A DNA stretch of 43,905 nucleotides from Flavobacteriaceae bacterium (GCA_002707025.1 PALG01000017.1:1-43905); one strand, 5' to 3'. Shown: positions 8,111 to 17,673, counted from the stretch's first letter. The notes: a model not told the origin generated them from the sequence alone. Program-made: numbers and translations.

Positions 8111-9733
8111 TTATTTTAAGATAAAGGACTTACTGTAATGTTGACCACCAAAAGAGATTCGGTAAATATATTGCCCTAAACTTAACTTGGAGGCGATTGA
8201 TTCTTGAACCTTCACCTGCTGTTTTCCTTGAGAAAACATTTGGTTGGCCAAAGTGCCAATTTCCCTACCCACTAAATCATAAAGTTTGATGACACCATGG
8301 CCCATATGGGGGAAGTTCATCACAATATACACCCCATCGTTTTGATAAACAGGGGCGTGGGAAAAGCGGGTAATATCCCCAAAATTTGAGGTAGAAAGTC
8401 CTTCACAATTAAATCCTAGATCTAGCGGTTCATAGGCTTCATTTAATAAAATATTGTCAATCACACTAGCCTCTAAACAGAACCAGTTGGTAAGGATAGT
8501 GGCGTACACTTGTCTAAAATCACTTGTGGGGATAAGATTGTCGTTGTTGTCCCACACATTGATATCTGGATGATTGCCTACAAAACCACTTCCGTTAAGC
8601 CCGGTTCCAAAAAGCATCATAGGAGAAGCGGCTCCGTGATCGGTACCGTTGGATCCATTTTCGTACGGTCTTCTTCCAAATTCTGAAATGGTCATGGAAA
8701 GTACTTTGTCATCCATCCCCGTGGTGGCTAGATCTTCGTAAAATGCCTTAATGGAGGAAGATAAATCCTGAAGCAGGTTTTGATGCTGATCTACCTGATT
8801 GGCATGAGTATCGAAACTTCCTAATGAAACCATATACACTTTTGTTCCCAAACCTCCTTTGATAAGTTTCGCAACAGAAGCGAGTTGCGCTGCAAGGGGT
8901 CCGTTGCCATAATTTGCATTATTGGTTCCGGCAATATAAGCATCGTGTAATACTTGCGAATAGGTTAAGGTGGTATTTGCAGTGGCACGCATATACAGCA
9001 GCTTGTCTCCATATACACAATCTGGTAGGTTTACCACATCGTGAAGGGTACCGTTTTCGGCCACATTTTGCAATTGGTCAATGTTGGCCACCGTAAATGC
9101 ATAATTGTTATTATTTCCCTCAAAAATAAGATTCCCAACATTTCCTACTTGTACCGCAGGTGGAACTTCTGGGGGATTGATGAGATAATCTGGATACAGC
9201 TCTTCAAAATAACGACCCCACCAACCGGTAGGTTCTTCATAGGTATCTGCAGTGGAAGCCCAAATATCGGTAGAGCGGAAATGCGACAAGTTTTGTTCTG
9301 GATATCCTACGCCGTGCACCACTTTCATCTGGCCATCTCCCCAAACCGACTCTAAGGCATTCATATAATTGGGAATGGCAAAATCGGTATTTAAGTTCAG
9401 TAATTCATTTTCTTGATGCCGTATGGTGGGACGAAGATTGGCATAGGAAGCATAATCGTAAACAGGAACAATAGTATTGAGACCGTCGTTTCCACCTTCT
9501 AAGCGAATAATGACCAAGATGTTTTCATTGTCACTTTGGGATAAGGCGATGGAAAGGGGAGACGCCTTACTGGCAGAAAGCATCTGATTTCCTAACATCA
9601 TGCTTCCGCTACCCGCAATTCCTAAGGCTTGAATGAAGGATCTTCGACTCCAAACCTCGTGTTCTTGATCGTGAACCGACTTGTCCTTGCCTTTATTGCT
9701 TTTATTGGGGGAAAAAAAATGAGAGTCACACAT
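8111..9733 (-). CDS. DUF1501 protein with twin-arginine signal and T9SS sorting domain
   Basis: The 540-aa product carries SRRSFIQALGIAG at 29-41, a Tat-type signal after a 28-residue charged leader. The DUF1501 domain (a sulfatase/phosphatase-like alpha/beta fold) occupies about residues 70-440. It includes IRLEGGNDGLNTIVP near 76, SLGSFDTHANQ near 305 and SEFGRRPYENGSNGTDHG near 350. The last 80 residues (from about 460) form a type A T9SS C-terminal domain, ending IYRISFGGQHYSKSFILK. The protein should cross the inner membrane folded through Tat and reach the surface by T9SS. It follows the DUF1800 gene by 7 nt, the common pairing of these families. The biochemical role is unknown. Confidence 0.9.
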   Translation of the reverse strand: MCDSHFFSPNKSNKGKDKSVHDQEHEVWSRRSFIQALGIAGSGSMMLGNQMLSASKASPLSIALSQSDNENILVIIRLEGGNDGLNTIVPVYDYASYANLRPTIRHQENELLNLNTDFAIPNYMNALESVWGDGQMKVVHGVGYPEQNLSHFRSTDIWASTADTYEEPTGWWGRYFEELYPDYLINPPEVPPAVQVGNVGNLIFEGNNNNYAFTVANIDQLQNVAENGTLHDVVNLPDCVYGDKLLYMRATANTTLTYSQVLHDAYIAGTNNANYGNGPLAAQLASVAKLIKGGLGTKVYMVSLGSFDTHANQVDQHQNLLQDLSSSIKAFYEDLATTGMDDKVLSMTISEFGRRPYENGSNGTDHGAASPMMLFGTGLNGSGFVGNHPDINVWDNNDNLIPTSDFRQVYATILTNWFCLEASVIDNILLNEAYEPLDLGFNCEGLSTSNFGDITRFSHAPVYQNDGVYIVMNFPHMGHGVIKLYDLVGREIGTLANQMFSQGKQQVKVQESIASKLSLGQYIYRISFGGQHYSKSFILK

Positions 9734-9740
9734 GGCTGCA

Positions 9741-11210
9741 TTATTTTAGTTGAAATTCGGGCATTTTTGAAAGGTGAACCAATAATAGGAATACTTGGTA
9801 AGGAGCTTGATCCCAGCTTAAAGACCAAAGTCCGTCGTCATAATAATTCTGAGGAATCTCCCATTTAAATATGTCGGTAGCAATATCATAATCGGTTGGG
9901 GTAAATAGTTCTTTTGCATTAAAATAATCCACGATGACCTGGGTAATATATTCAGGATCTATACTATCGTTGGAAAGACTAATGGCCAATTCCCTGAAAA
10001 TTTCTTCTTGTCCATTACTGAATAAGATGCCTAAATACGCTTCAAACATTTGCCAGCGACCGGTAAGGGTAGAAGTGCTTATCCAGTGCTCATCCCGTTG
10101 CCAGCCTGCGACATCTGGCGGTTGATAAAGCGCTTGTCCTAGCGTTCCGGAGTAATAAAGAAAGGCTTCCATTAAGTCGTTGTTGTAAGGAAACTCACTT
10201 TCATTCACAAACTGAAAAATAACATCAAACGGACTTTTAATAATGACTCCTAACGCTCTTTCGTCATAAAAATGTTCACTCTTAAAAAGCTGTTTCAGCA
10301 TAGGGACCATTTCAAAATTATTATCGATCAAGGTTTGCGCGAGCGGTTCTATAATTGTCATTTCAATCACGGCATCAACGTCAGGGCTTACAAAAAACTG
10401 ATACAGCTTTCGACAAATAAAAGGAGCAATTAAATCACCTCGTTCCTGGAAAAGAATGTCAATCACGTCATCATAGCCCCAATTGCCCGTTTGACCAAAA
10501 ATGGTTTTATCTTCATTTACGAAGGTGATACTATCAAAATACATTTGTCCGCCATATTCATCCCAATGATTGTAACCCGTTAGCGCTTTAGCCGTTTCCG
10601 TGATATCGGTTTCGGTATAACCATTGCCTTCCCCTAGCGTGAACAACTCAAACAACTCCCGTGCATAGTTTTCGTTAGGCTGTGTATTGGTGTTTTCAAA
10701 ACCATTTAAATACAATAACATGGCTGGGGTAATGCCAACTTCCCTTACAAAGGTTTTAAAATTCCCTAAAACATAAGTTTCCAAGGTATGTGCATACTGA
10801 AATAAATAAGGTGCATAAAAATATGTGTCCAATTCGGTCACAAAATGATTCATCCAAAAAGCCATCATACGTCCCCGTAGACTTTCAGAAATCAAATTAT
10901 TCCCCGTCGCAATACGCCAATCATAAATATATTGCTCGTTTTCGGTTTCGTAATCAGTAAAATCACTGAAAGCCCAGTAGCCCCATGTGGGAGCCGGAGT
11001 TGCGGGAAGATTGTAGGCAGTAGCTACAATCGTGTCAATCAATTCTGAAGGCGATAAGGAAAGCGCATTGTCTATTTCCATTTCAGAAGCACCAAACCCC
11101 AACCTTCGAAAAGTATGCTGTACTTTTCCAAAACTCCATGGGTTTCCTGAAGTAGGGGTATACGGACTAAGGGTCGAGGTATTACAGGAAGTAGTGGTTA
11201 AGGGTTCCAT
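9741..11210 (-). CDS. DUF1800 domain protein without visible signal peptide
   Basis: This 489-aa protein shows DUF1800 hallmarks: FRRLGFGASEMEI near residue 35, WMNHFVTELD near 120, and NENYARELFELFTLGEG near 188. The C-terminal part has ALYQPPDVAGWQRDEHW. The function of the family is not established. No signal peptide, lipobox or membrane helix is visible at the N-terminus, although its DUF1501 partner, encoded 7 nt downstream, has a Tat signal. Co-export of a folded complex is a reasonable inference. A near-consensus -7 element (TACTTTTA on the minus strand, 11233-11240) lies upstream, back to back with ldcA. Confidence 0.88.
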   Translation of the reverse strand: MEPLTTTSCNTSTLSPYTPTSGNPWSFGKVQHTFRRLGFGASEMEIDNALSLSPSELIDTIVATAYNLPATPAPTWGYWAFSDFTDYETENEQYIYDWRIATGNNLISESLRGRMMAFWMNHFVTELDTYFYAPYLFQYAHTLETYVLGNFKTFVREVGITPAMLLYLNGFENTNTQPNENYARELFELFTLGEGNGYTETDITETAKALTGYNHWDEYGGQMYFDSITFVNEDKTIFGQTGNWGYDDVIDILFQERGDLIAPFICRKLYQFFVSPDVDAVIEMTIIEPLAQTLIDNNFEMVPMLKQLFKSEHFYDERALGVIIKSPFDVIFQFVNESEFPYNNDLMEAFLYYSGTLGQALYQPPDVAGWQRDEHWISTSTLTGRWQMFEAYLGILFSNGQEEIFRELAISLSNDSIDPEYITQVIVDYFNAKELFTPTDYDIATDIFKWEIPQNYYDDGLWSLSWDQAPYQVFLLLVHLSKMPEFQLK

Positions 11211-11259
11211 AAGAGGCTGTATTTTAATGTCTTAAAAGTAACCATTTTTTTTATCTTAT

Positions 11260-11288
11260 ACCTCTTGGGACCATATGCCCAAAAAGGT
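11260..11288. other. Imperfect inverted repeat between divergent DUF1800 and ldcA genes
   Basis: ACCTCTTGGG (11260-11269) can pair with CCCAA plus AGGT (11278-11288) around an 8-nt centre, with a small internal mismatch. It sits between two divergent genes and could be an operator or a leader hairpin. There is no direct evidence for either. Confidence 0.3.
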
Positions 11289-11324
11289 TTAATTTTATAG
11301 AAATACAAACGTGATATATTCTGA

Positions 11325-12227
11325 ATGATTGTTCCACCCTATCTTCAAAAAGGTGATGCTATAGCCATCGTTTCGACGGCGCGAAAAGTTACCGAAACCG
11401 AATTGCAACCTGCTATACAGCTACTGAAACAGTGGGGGCTGCGAGTAATTTTAGGGAAAACCATAGGAGCAGAGAACCATCAGTTTGCTGGGGAAGATAC
11501 GTTGCGTGCTTCCGATTTTCAGGAAATGATGAACCATCCAGAGGTAAAAGCCATTTGGTGCGCCCGTGGTGGCTACGGCACGGTTCGAATTATAGATCGT
11601 TTGGATTTTTCCCAATTTCTGAAACACCCTAAATGGATCATCGGCTACAGTGATGTAACCGTATTACACAATCATCTTCACAACTTAGGAATAGCAAGTA
11701 TTCATGGGCAGATGGCTTTGGAAATCGAAAGGAAATCAGAAAACACTCGGGAATCCCTTCGTAAAGCACTTTTTGGGGAACCTCTTGAGTATATTGGTAG
11801 TTCGCATGCCTTCCACCGAAAAGGGAAAGCCGAAGGAGTTTTGGTAGGGGGAAATCTTTCGATGTTGTATTCGCTCTGCGGAAGTCCAACGGCAATCGAT
11901 ACCCAAAGGAAAATCCTTTTTTTGGAGGATTTGGACGAATACCTCTATCATGTCGACCGAATGATGCAAAACCTGAAGCGTAACGGATTACTGAAAGATT
12001 TGGCAGGGCTCCTAGTAGGAGGGATGAACGATATGAACGACAATACCATTCCCTTCGGAAAGACGGCGGAAGCGATCATTGCTGAAACCGTAGCGGATTA
12101 CCATTATCCTGTGTGCTTCGGCTTTCCTGCTGGACATATTCATGAAAATCATGCCCTGGTTTTTGGGGCCACGGTTTCTTTGGAAGTTTCTGAAAACAGT
12201 AAAGTAACGTATCATGGCCTATCATAA
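11325..12227 (+). CDS. ldcA: LD-carboxypeptidase (peptidase S66)
   Basis: The 300-aa S66 family serine peptidase removes the terminal D-Ala from muropeptide tetrapeptides during murein recycling. The catalytic triad can be placed: the nucleophile Ser109 in GYSDVT, Glu201 in LFLEDLDE and His271 in FPAGHIHENH. The oxyanion region ARGGYG is at 80-85. No signal peptide is present, consistent with a cytoplasmic recycling enzyme. The end of the gene overlaps the start of yraN by 14 nt. Confidence 0.92.
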   Translation: MIVPPYLQKGDAIAIVSTARKVTETELQPAIQLLKQWGLRVILGKTIGAENHQFAGEDTLRASDFQEMMNHPEVKAIWCARGGYGTVRIIDRLDFSQFLKHPKWIIGYSDVTVLHNHLHNLGIASIHGQMALEIERKSENTRESLRKALFGEPLEYIGSSHAFHRKGKAEGVLVGGNLSMLYSLCGSPTAIDTQRKILFLEDLDEYLYHVDRMMQNLKRNGLLKDLAGLLVGGMNDMNDNTIPFGKTAEAIIAETVADYHYPVCFGFPAGHIHENHALVFGATVSLEVSENSKVTYHGLS

Positions 12228-12576
12228 CGAACTTGGGAAATTAGGGGAAGATTTGGCTGCGGCTTTTCTACAAAAGAAAGGGTATGCTATTTTGGAGCGT
12301 AATTTTATGTTTCAGAAAGCAGAGATTGATATCATCGCCCAAAAGGAAGAAGATACTTTGGTGATTGTAGAGGTAAAAACCCGAAACAGCGCCGCTTTTG
12401 GAAATCCGCAGGAATTTGTCACCCGAAGCAAAATAAAAATGTTGGTAAAGGCAGCCAACGAGTACCTTATATCCAACCAAATAGACGCAGAAGTACGTTT
12501 CGATATTATTGCGGTCTTAAAAAACAAAAAGGAAGAACAGATCGAGCATTTTGAAAATGCGTTCTATCACTTTTAA
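12214..12576 (+). CDS. YraN/UPF0102 family protein, endonuclease-like fold
   Basis: This 120-aa protein begins HNELGKLGEDLAAAFLQKKGY, the typical YraN opening. It contains the PD-(D/E)XK-like core AEIDIIAQ (residues 36-43) and IVEVKTR (51-57), with the Asp, Glu and Lys in place. The family is related to Holliday-junction resolvases, but its cellular role is not firmly known. The gene overlaps ldcA by 14 nt, so the two are probably translationally coupled. Its TAA shares a TTAA palindrome with the stop codon of the convergent 47-aa gene. Confidence 0.9.
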   Translation: MAYHNELGKLGEDLAAAFLQKKGYAILERNFMFQKAEIDIIAQKEEDTLVIVEVKTRNSAAFGNPQEFVTRSKIKMLVKAANEYLISNQIDAEVRFDIIAVLKNKKEEQIEHFENAFYHF

Positions 12577-12716
12577 GACCCATCCTCTTTTTTCTTTCGG
12601 AAGAAAAAGCCAAGCGGAAGCCAAAGCAAAATAAATAAAAACTTGCCCGTAACCAGTCCTATAATGGTAATTAGGGCGGCAATCACCATGAGTACATATT
12701 GCCATTTAGGAGCCAT
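12573..12716 (-). CDS. 47-aa membrane protein downstream of mfd
   Basis: The frame starting at the ATG at 12714-12716 overlaps the last 11 nt of mfd and encodes MAPKWQYVLMVIAALITIIG followed by a second hydrophobic stretch and a basic end (FFRKKKEDGS). Two transmembrane helices are expected. No family is recognised. A longer version reaching 12788 would lie deep inside mfd and is less likely. The tight overlap suggests cotranslation after mfd. Confidence 0.6.
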   Translation of the reverse strand: MAPKWQYVLMVIAALITIIGLVTGKFLFILLWLPLGFFFRKKKEDGS

Positions 12717-15700
12717 GAACCGTGGTTTCTTGCGGAAGGATTTCCCGAAGATGTTGAAGGATTTGTGAAACCGATTCTGCCTTTTCAAAACGAAGTAACA
12801 AACGCAATCCTTTTCGGGTTTGCTTTTCCTTCAATTGTACTTTTCTAGGATGTAATTGTACGTATTGCAGCAACTTTCCGAAGGTAGGGCCTTGGTAGAA
12901 GTCGCTCTGCTGATTGGCAATAAAGTACCCAATAAAGCTTCCGTTTTTCATTACAATGCGTTCCAAGCCCAACTGAATGGCATGCCATTTAATACGAACG
13001 CTGTCCAATAAATCTTCGGTAGGTTCGGGCAACGGTCCAAAACGGTCTTCCAATTCCTTTTGAAATGTCTCCAAATCAGCTTCCGTTTTCAAATCGTTGA
13101 GTTGCGTGTATAGATTCAGTCGCTCCGAAATATTATTCACATAATCGTCTGGGAACAACAATTCAAAATCGGTATCAATTACGGTTTCCTTCAAAAATTC
13201 TTTCTTCTCGTGTTCGGTACCGGCATACAAATCCTTGAATTCTTTTTCTTTTAGCTCCTCAATGGCTTCCGCCAAGATTTTTTGATAGGTTTCAAAACCA
13301 ATTTCATTGATAAATCCACTTTGTTCACCACCTAATAAATCACCCGCGCCCCGGATTTCCAAATCCTTCATCGCAATCTGAAATCCGCTTCCCAATTCGC
13401 TGAATTGCTCCAAAGCCGTAATCCGCTTTCGGGCTTCATCGGTCATGGCCGAATACGGGGGCGTAATGAAATAACAAAAGGCTTTTTTATTGCTTCTACC
13501 TACACGTCCGCGCATTTGGTGCAGATCGCTCAGTCCAAAATTATTGGCATTGTTAATGAAAATAGTGTTGGCATTGGGTACATCAAGTCCGCTCTCAATA
13601 ATGGTCGTGGAAACCAGCACATCAAATTCATTGTTCATAAACGAAAGCATCAATTGTTCCAGCTTTTTTCCCTCCATTTGCCCATGTCCTATGCCAATTT
13701 TTGCATCGGGCAGCAAACGCTGCAGCATTCCCGCAACTTCTTTAATGTTTTCAATACGGTTGTGAACAAAATAGACTTGTCCGCCACGTGAGATTTCATA
13801 CCGAATGGCATCACGTATCACTTCTTCTGAAAAACGAATGACCTGAGTTTCTACCGGATATCGGTTAGGTGGCGGTGTGTTGATGACCGAGAGGTCCCTT
13901 GCGGCCATCAAACTAAACTGAAGCGTCCGTGGAATGGGAGTGGCCGTTAGGGTGAGCGTGTCTACGTTTTCCTTGATGGTTTTCAACTTATCTTTCACCG
14001 CGACTCCAAACTTCTGTTCTTCGTCGATCACCAGTAAGCCAAGATCCTTGAATTCAACCGATTTGTTCACGAGTTGGTGTGTCCCGATGACAATATCCAA
14101 CGAACCATTTTTTAGGTTTTCCAATACTTCCCTGCGTTCTTTGGCGCTTCGGAAGCGATTCAGGTAATCCACTTTCACGGGGAGATCGCTCAATCGCTCC
14201 GAAAAGGTTTTGTAATGCTGAAAAGCTAAAATCGTGGTGGGTACTAAAACTGCGACTTGTTTCCCATTGTCCACAGCTTTAAAAGCCGCCCGAATGGCTA
14301 CTTCGGTCTTTCCGAAGCCTACATCCCCGCATACCAAACGGTCCATAGGCTGCGCACTTTCCATATCGCGCTTCACGTCTTCCGTGGCTTTCATCTGGTC
14401 GGGGGTATCTTCATAAATAAAGGAAGATTCCAATTCGTGCTGCAAATACGAGTCGGGATCGTATTGAAACCCCTTTTGGAGCCGTCTTTTGGCGTACAAT
14501 TCGATGAGGTTGAAAGCGATTTGCTTGACGCGCGTCTTGGTTTTCTGTTTCAGTTTTTTCCAAGCGGCACTTCCTAATTTGTAAATTTTTGGAGGGGCGC
14601 CATCCTTACCGTTGTACTTCGAAATTTTATGGAGGGAGTGAATACTCAAATACAGGATGTCCCTTTCTCCGTAAATTAGTTTAATTGCCTCTTGGGTTTT
14701 CCCTTCCACTTCAATCTTCTGAAGTCCGCCAAACTTTCCAATCCCGTGATCGATATGCGTAACATAATCGCCCACTTCCAAATTGGTCAATTCCTTGAGG
14801 GTGATGGCCTGCTTTTTGGCATACCCATTTTTAAGATTGAACTTATGGTAACGTTCAAAAATTTGATGATCGGTGTAACAAACTACTTTTTGGTCTTCAT
14901 CGCGAAACCCTTGATATAGGGGAAAGACCACTGTTTCAAACTGTTCCACATGCTGGTGGGCATCTTCAAAAATATCGTGAAAACGTTTGGCTTGCGATTC
15001 GCTACTGCAAAAAATATAGTTGGTGTAGCCGTTTTCGGTGTTTTGGTTGAGGTGATCTATCAATAAGTTGAATTGCTTATTGAAAGACGGCTGCGGAAGG
15101 GTATGAAAAGTGAGGGTAGGTTGCGATTCCTTATCCCCTGAAAAGAGAACGCTAGTATAGGTTGCCAATTGCTCTTTTAGCAAAGCGGAAGTACAAAATA
15201 GCTCGGAAGGTTCATTTAGTTTTACCGTAGTCTCCATTGCCTGAAAAGCTTCCGTGGCTTTCGCAAATAGTTTGTCCATGCTGCTACTTAACAGCTCTTC
15301 ATTCTTCAGAAAAACGACCGTTTTGGCAGCAATGTATTTCAGGAAGCTTTCCCGTTGTTCCTCCATCCGTTTATTTTCCACATTTGGAATGATGGAGACT
15401 TTTTTGTGCTGTTCGAGCGATAGTTGTGTTTCTACATCAAATGTGCGGATGCTTTCAATCTCATCACCAAAAAACTCGACCCGATACGGTTCGTCGTTAC
15501 TAAAGGAAAACACATCCAAAATCCCTCCCCGTACTGAAAATTCGCCGGGTTCGGTCACAAAATCGGTTCGCTTGAATTTGTATTCGAAGAGTACTTCATT
15601 CACAAAATCGATCGAGAGTTCTTCCCCGACCTTCATTTTAAGGGTGTTTCGCTCTAGTTCCTTTCGGGTAACGACCTTTTCGAACAAGGCTTCCGGATAG

Positions 15701-16068
15701 GTTACGATCAATGCCGGTTTCTTTCGCGAATTGATTCGGTTAAGCACTTCACTTCGCAACAATACATTGGCATTGTCGGTTTCTTCAATTTGGTAGGGTC
15801 TTCGGTAGCTTCCGGGGTAAAAGAGGACGTCTTGATCGCCTAGAAGGTTTTCCAGATCGTTAAGGTAGTAAGCTGCTTCTTCCTTGTCGTTCAGAATAAG
15901 AAGGAAAGGCACTTCCGAAGATTTAAAAACTTGTGAAATCACTAAGGAAAGCGAGGAACCTACCAAACCTTCTACCAAGGTATGGCTTTGTGGCTGGGCA
16001 ATAACTTGCCCGAGTTTTCGGGTTTGCGAAGACTCTTCAAAGAGGGAAGTAACAAGCGTTTTGCTCAT
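12706..16068 (-). CDS. mfd: Transcription-repair coupling factor Mfd
   Basis: The 1120-aa protein releases RNA polymerase stalled at lesions and recruits UvrA. The N-terminal UvrB-like domains cover about residues 1-330. An RNA polymerase interacting, CarD-like domain lies at about 425-500 (LEVGDYVTHIDHGIGKF). The translocase follows, with Walker A GDVGFGKTE at 581-589 and DEEQ at 682-685. The TRCF C-terminal domain ends the protein. The length is normal and all motifs are intact. Its -7 element is at 16076-16083, back to back with the terB gene. Confidence 0.97.
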   Translation of the reverse strand: MSKTLVTSLFEESSQTRKLGQVIAQPQSHTLVEGLVGSSLSLVISQVFKSSEVPFLLILNDKEEAAYYLNDLENLLGDQDVLFYPGSYRRPYQIEETDNANVLLRSEVLNRINSRKKPALIVTYPEALFEKVVTRKELERNTLKMKVGEELSIDFVNEVLFEYKFKRTDFVTEPGEFSVRGGILDVFSFSNDEPYRVEFFGDEIESIRTFDVETQLSLEQHKKVSIIPNVENKRMEEQRESFLKYIAAKTVVFLKNEELLSSSMDKLFAKATEAFQAMETTVKLNEPSELFCTSALLKEQLATYTSVLFSGDKESQPTLTFHTLPQPSFNKQFNLLIDHLNQNTENGYTNYIFCSSESQAKRFHDIFEDAHQHVEQFETVVFPLYQGFRDEDQKVVCYTDHQIFERYHKFNLKNGYAKKQAITLKELTNLEVGDYVTHIDHGIGKFGGLQKIEVEGKTQEAIKLIYGERDILYLSIHSLHKISKYNGKDGAPPKIYKLGSAAWKKLKQKTKTRVKQIAFNLIELYAKRRLQKGFQYDPDSYLQHELESSFIYEDTPDQMKATEDVKRDMESAQPMDRLVCGDVGFGKTEVAIRAAFKAVDNGKQVAVLVPTTILAFQHYKTFSERLSDLPVKVDYLNRFRSAKERREVLENLKNGSLDIVIGTHQLVNKSVEFKDLGLLVIDEEQKFGVAVKDKLKTIKENVDTLTLTATPIPRTLQFSLMAARDLSVINTPPPNRYPVETQVIRFSEEVIRDAIRYEISRGGQVYFVHNRIENIKEVAGMLQRLLPDAKIGIGHGQMEGKKLEQLMLSFMNNEFDVLVSTTIIESGLDVPNANTIFINNANNFGLSDLHQMRGRVGRSNKKAFCYFITPPYSAMTDEARKRITALEQFSELGSGFQIAMKDLEIRGAGDLLGGEQSGFINEIGFETYQKILAEAIEELKEKEFKDLYAGTEHEKKEFLKETVIDTDFELLFPDDYVNNISERLNLYTQLNDLKTEADLETFQKELEDRFGPLPEPTEDLLDSVRIKWHAIQLGLERIVMKNGSFIGYFIANQQSDFYQGPTFGKLLQYVQLHPRKVQLKEKQTRKGLRLLLRFEKAESVSQILQHLREILPQETTVHGS

Positions 16069-16075
16069 GGGAGGG

Positions 16076-16083
16076 CAAAGATA
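16076..16083 (-). promoter_or_regulatory. -7 promoter element of mfd
   Basis: On the minus strand this reads TATCTTTG, an exact TAnnTTTG match ending 7 nt before the mfd ATG. The transcript leader must be only a few nucleotides or absent. Confidence 0.6.
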
Positions 16084-16158
16084 GTAAACCCAAGATTTTC
16101 GTGAAAAAGTTCGTGTTATTTTTGCTGAAAATTTCTCTCATAAAAGAATAACAAACTT

Positions 16159-16166
16159 TATATTTG
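16159..16166 (+). promoter_or_regulatory. -7 promoter element of the terB-like gene
   Basis: TATATTTG matches TAnnTTTG and lies 17 nt before the start codon at 16184, within the divergent region shared with mfd. Confidence 0.6.
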
Positions 16167-16183
16167 CAGCATAATTACAAACT

Positions 16184-16609
16184 ATGTCATTTACAGATTT
16201 ATTTACCAGCGGAACCCATAGTAGAAACCTTGCACATTTTGCTTCCATTGCAAACATTGCTGCGGTACATGGGGAGATTCACGAAAACGAAGAAAAATTG
16301 TTGAAGCGTTTTGCGCGTAAGTTGGATGTTTCGGAACACGAATACGAAGCTATTTTAAAAAATCCTTCGAAGTACCCTATCAACTCTTCCAATAGCGCCG
16401 ATGAGCGTTTGGAGCGTATGTTGGATTTTTTCAAAATGATTTTTGCCGATCACGAAATTGATGAGGATGAAAAGCGTTTGGTTGAAAAATATGCCATTGG
16501 ATTGGGGTATACTGAAGAATTGGCAGCCGATTTAATCAAAAAATCCATCCGAATCTTTAGCGGCGGATTGGATTTGGAAGATTACCGTTACTTGTTGAAC
16601 AGAAAGTAA
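16184..16609 (+). CDS. TerB family protein
   Basis: This 141-aa, all-helical acidic protein matches the TerB (tellurite resistance B) fold. Two helical repeats carry acidic metal-binding-like segments: ANIAAVHGEIHENEEKLLKR near residue 24 and FADHEIDEDEKRLVEKYA near 87. No other ter genes (terC, terD, terZ) are nearby, so a role in tellurite resistance is not implied; orphan TerB proteins are widespread with unknown function. It is monocistronic, divergent from mfd and convergent with fbp. Confidence 0.85.
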   Translation: MSFTDLFTSGTHSRNLAHFASIANIAAVHGEIHENEEKLLKRFARKLDVSEHEYEAILKNPSKYPINSSNSADERLERMLDFFKMIFADHEIDEDEKRLVEKYAIGLGYTEELAADLIKKSIRIFSGGLDLEDYRYLLNRK

Positions 16610-16632
16610 TACTTTTTAGAAAATAAAGCGAA

Positions 16633-17649
16633 TTAGGAGGGTTTGTGCAGTTGCATGAACCCTTCTGCTTTTTCTACCATATTCTTGCTTCCGCAGATAA
16701 AGGGCGTTCTTTGGTGCAGTTCGGTAGGCTGAATGTCCAAAATTCGTTGAAATCCATCACTCGCTTTTCCACCCGCTTGCTCGGCGATGTAAGCCATGGG
16801 GTTGCACTCGTACAACAAGCGTAGCTTTCCTTTCGGGTCTTTGGCCGTATTGGGATAGATGTAAATTCCGCCTTTAATCATGTTCCGGTGGAAATCGGAT
16901 ACCAACGAACCAATATATCTTGAAGTATAAGGGCGGTCCTCCTCTTCTTTTTGACAGTATTTTATATAATCTTTTATTCCTTGTGGAAAATGTACATAGT
17001 TCCCTTCGTTTACGGAATAAATATGGCCGTCTTCCGGAAATTGCATGTTGGGATGCGACAGATAATACGTTCCAATGGCGGGGTTTAGGGTAAATCCGTT
17101 GACGCCATGCCCCGTGGTATAAACAATCATGGTAGAGGTTCCATAAATTATATAACCTGCAGCCACTTGTTTATTGCCTGGCTGAAGGAAATCTTCTAAG
17201 GTAACAGGCGTGCCCTCTGGAGTGACCCTTCGGTACACGGAAAAAATAGTCCCAACCGAAACATTGACATCAATATTGGAAGAACCGTCCAAAGGATCGA
17301 TCAATACCACATATTTATTATCGTTTTTTTGATTGCGGCCTTTGATGGTGATAAAATCGTCTTCCTCTTCACTGGCAATACCACAAACAATTTCGCGATT
17401 GGTTAAGGTTTTAATGAACGCAGTATTAGCGTAAACATCTAGTTTTTGTTGATCTTCCCCTTGAATATTGGTGTCTCCTGCCGCTCCTAGGATGTCTACC
17501 AGACCAGCTTTGTTCACTTCGTGGTTCACTACTTTTGCCGCCAGACGAATAGAGTTAATGAGCCGGGAAAGTTCGCCCGAGGAGTATTTGAATTCGCTTT
17601 GATTTTCAATGATAAATTCTCCAAGAGTAGTGTTCTTTTGTGGCAACAT
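16633..17649 (-). CDS. fbp: Fructose-1,6-bisphosphatase, class 1
   Basis: The 338-aa enzyme hydrolyses fructose-1,6-bisphosphate to fructose-6-phosphate in gluconeogenesis. The metal and substrate motif [19 protein letters not shown] lies near residues 115-135, and the C-terminal [12 protein letters not shown] near 300 is also typical. The start is set at the ATG at 17647-17649. A TTG nine codons upstream overlaps the -7 promoter element (17674-17681) and cannot be the start. The gene is divergent from the acetyltransferase gene. Confidence 0.95.
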   Translation of the reverse strand: MLPQKNTTLGEFIIENQSEFKYSSGELSRLINSIRLAAKVVNHEVNKAGLVDILGAAGDTNIQGEDQQKLDVYANTAFIKTLTNREIVCGIASEEEDDFITIKGRNQKNDNKYVVLIDPLDGSSNIDVNVSVGTIFSVYRRVTPEGTPVTLEDFLQPGNKQVAAGYIIYGTSTMIVYTTGHGVNGFTLNPAIGTYYLSHPNMQFPEDGHIYSVNEGNYVHFPQGIKDYIKYCQKEEEDRPYTSRYIGSLVSDFHRNMIKGGIYIYPNTAKDPKGKLRLLYECNPMAYIAEQAGGKASDGFQRILDIQPTELHQRTPFICGSKNMVEKAEGFMQLHKPS

Positions 17650-17673
17650 ATGGGAAAGATTGTGAATTTGATG

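Noticed and set aside
15254-15700. 148-codon open frame on the plus strand inside mfd
   Set aside because: It is antisense to conserved Mfd coding sequence, serine/arginine-rich in composition, with no promoter or recognisable domain.
16184-16609. Tellurite-resistance cluster
   Set aside because: Only a single TerB-like gene is present, with no terC, terD, terZ or terE genes nearby.
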